This document shows, in pieces, positions 13,942-15,070 of a DNA stretch of 15,070 nucleotides. The number at the start of each line of letters is the position of its first letter. The stretch's first letter is position 1. Origin of the DNA: Spirochaetaceae bacterium. Lineage in GTDB: Bacteria > Spirochaetota > Spirochaetia > PWKH01. Below the pieces are notes generated by a model, which did not search any database, was not told where the DNA came from, and saw nothing but the letters and a program-made list of their open reading frames with translations. The position numbers and the translations under genes were made by a program. The stretch lies in the NCBI GenBank assembly GCA_003557605.1, contig PWNW01000196.1:1-15070 (forward strand), read 5' to 3'.

Positions 13942-15070
13942 TCAGTCAAGATATCCGCCGCGGACCATGATCTGCCTGATTGGATCATACACATCCTGCA
14001 TAGCCTGTTCAGGGGTCTTTGAACCGGTAAGTGCCTGATTGATGGCAATACCAAGCAGATTGTTTATTTCACCCCATTCAGGAATAATCGGTCTCCAGTC
14101 GGGATTCGCATATTTCAGCTGCTCAGCAAGAACCTCAAATTCAGGATACTCATCATAAAGACTGGAATCCTGTACCGTTGACATCCTGAAGGGAGCTCCG
14201 CCTGCGAGAACGATTTCCCGTTCCACCTCAGGAAGGGTCAGATACTGCATCAGCAGAAACGCCGCTTCCGGGTTGCTGGAATTTGCAGGGATTCCAATTC
14301 CAAATCCTCCGGTCTCAGCAAGCGGAGTCCGGGCACTGGGATGAAGGGCAAATCCAAGGCTGTCGTACACTGTTGACTGATCAGGATTTTTTGCGGGCCC
14401 TGCAAATACGCTTGCATCAAGATAAATTGCCGCATCACCCTGTAGAAATGCTGCAAATTCCTCATCCTGGGTAAATCCTACCATACCCGGAGGTCCGTAT
14501 TCGATCATCTTCTTCATGAACTCAATAGTCTCAATCGATTCCTGACTAGTGAATGCAGGTTCCCAGTTTTCATCAAATACCGTTGCTCCGTAGGGAGATG
14601 CATGGAGCAGCCATGCATGGGTTGCATGGTGTCCTGATGCGGCACGCATGGTGAGTCCGTACACACCAGGAACTTCTTCTGCAAAAAAGCGGGCAGCTTC
14701 AGTCAGCTCATCATAGGTCTCGGGAACCTGGACGCCGTACTGATCAAACAGGTCCTTCCGGTAAATCATGAAACTGGTCTCAGCTCCGAAGGGAAGTCCG
14801 TACAGCTGTGCACCGGGACCGTCTTTGTAGATGAATTCGCCTCCGGCAATACCGGTGGCCTCCACATATGCAGGCACCAGATCATCAAAGTCATAGTCGG
14901 GATACACCAGGGCAGGATTATCAAAGAAGGGCTGAAGAGGAAGAATCATATCACCAAGGGCATATTCTGCCTTCCACATCACCACCATGGAAATCAAGTC
15001 ATAATCTCCCCTGGGCCTGCTCATCTCAAGCACCTGTGCATCATGCATGTTCATATACTGCATTCTATCA
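13942..15070 (-). CDS. Extracellular solute-binding protein of a sugar ABC transporter (5' end outside window)
   Basis: The frame stays open to the right edge, so the N terminus with its signal peptide is missing; the ATG at 15063 is probably internal. About 375 residues remain. They show family 1 (CUT1) binding-protein features: GDYDLISMVVMWKAEYA near the left end, YGLPFGAETSFMIYRKDLFDQYG, the FLQGDAAIYLDAS segment, GGFGIGIPANSSNPEAAFLLMQYLT, and a C-terminal NQALTGSKTPEQAMQDVYDPI helix. It would capture a sugar or oligosaccharide outside the membrane and pass it to the two permeases encoded downstream. The ligand is unknown. Nothing in it points to ascorbate. Confidence 0.92.
   Translation of the reverse strand, partial: DRMQYMNMHDAQVLEMSRPRGDYDLISMVVMWKAEYALGDMILPLQPFFDNPALVYPDYDFDDLVPAYVEATGIAGGEFIYKDGPGAQLYGLPFGAETSFMIYRKDLFDQYGVQVPETYDELTEAARFFAEEVPGVYGLTMRAASGHHATHAWLLHASPYGATVFDENWEPAFTSQESIETIEFMKKMIEYGPPGMVGFTQDEEFAAFLQGDAAIYLDASVFAGPAKNPDQSTVYDSLGFALHPSARTPLAETGGFGIGIPANSSNPEAAFLLMQYLTLPEVEREIVLAGGAPFRMSTVQDSSLYDEYPEFEVLAEQLKYANPDWRPIIPEWGEINNLLGIAINQALTGSKTPEQAMQDVYDPIRQIMVRGGYLD

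Overview
The window looks like chromosomal DNA of a free-living or host-associated fermentative bacterium of moderate G+C content. A spirochaete (Spirochaetota) is my best guess. The guess rests on gene style: RCC1 plus Lcl-domain lipoproteins, URO-D-like methyltransferase homologues, many CUT1 ABC transporters and divergent MreB paralogues. No marker gene proves it.

Layout. (1) Positions 1-3502, + strand: the 3' part of a right-handed beta-helix surface protein, then a large lipoprotein with a seven-repeat RCC1 propeller and a C-terminal Lcl (DUF1566-like) domain. (2) 3637-4641, - strand: a URO-D superfamily protein with a His-x-Cys...Cys metal motif, not HemE. A 455-base, very AT-rich divergent promoter region follows. 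(3) 5097-8262, + strand: three consecutive, different MreB/Mbl-type actin homologues in one operon (spacers of 13 and 21 bases) that ends at a hairpin terminator. No mreC, mreD, rodA or pbp2 is present. (4) 8390-9175, + strand: an alpha/beta-hydrolase-fold protein in which all three expected catalytic-triad positions are substituted. (5) 9401-12008, + strand: ulaD-ulaE-ulaG, three enzymes of L-ascorbate catabolism, behind a consensus -10 box embedded in an inverted repeat, and closed by a strong intrinsic terminator. (6) 12152-15070, - strand: a convergent CUT1 sugar ABC transporter operon (binding protein, MalF-like and MalG-like permeases) whose 5' end lies outside the window and which shows no ATPase gene here.

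How the genes work together. UlaG opens L-ascorbate-6-phosphate, UlaD decarboxylates the resulting 3-keto-L-gulonate-6-phosphate, and UlaE epimerises L-xylulose-5-phosphate to L-ribulose-5-phosphate. The ascorbate PTS, the 4-epimerase and a regulator are not in this window. The ABC transporter imports an unknown carbohydrate and is convergent to ula, so it is not co-transcribed with it.

The most unusual locus is the MreB triplet. The three proteins share a non-canonical replacement of the family's E-P-M-A-A-A segment. The first has Ser at both positions aligned to the catalytic Glu and Thr, and only the third carries an N-terminal putative amphipathic membrane helix. This suggests a multi-component actin filament system with divided roles, separate from the usual mreBCD elongasome. 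The neighbouring dead-looking hydrolase is a second item worth testing.
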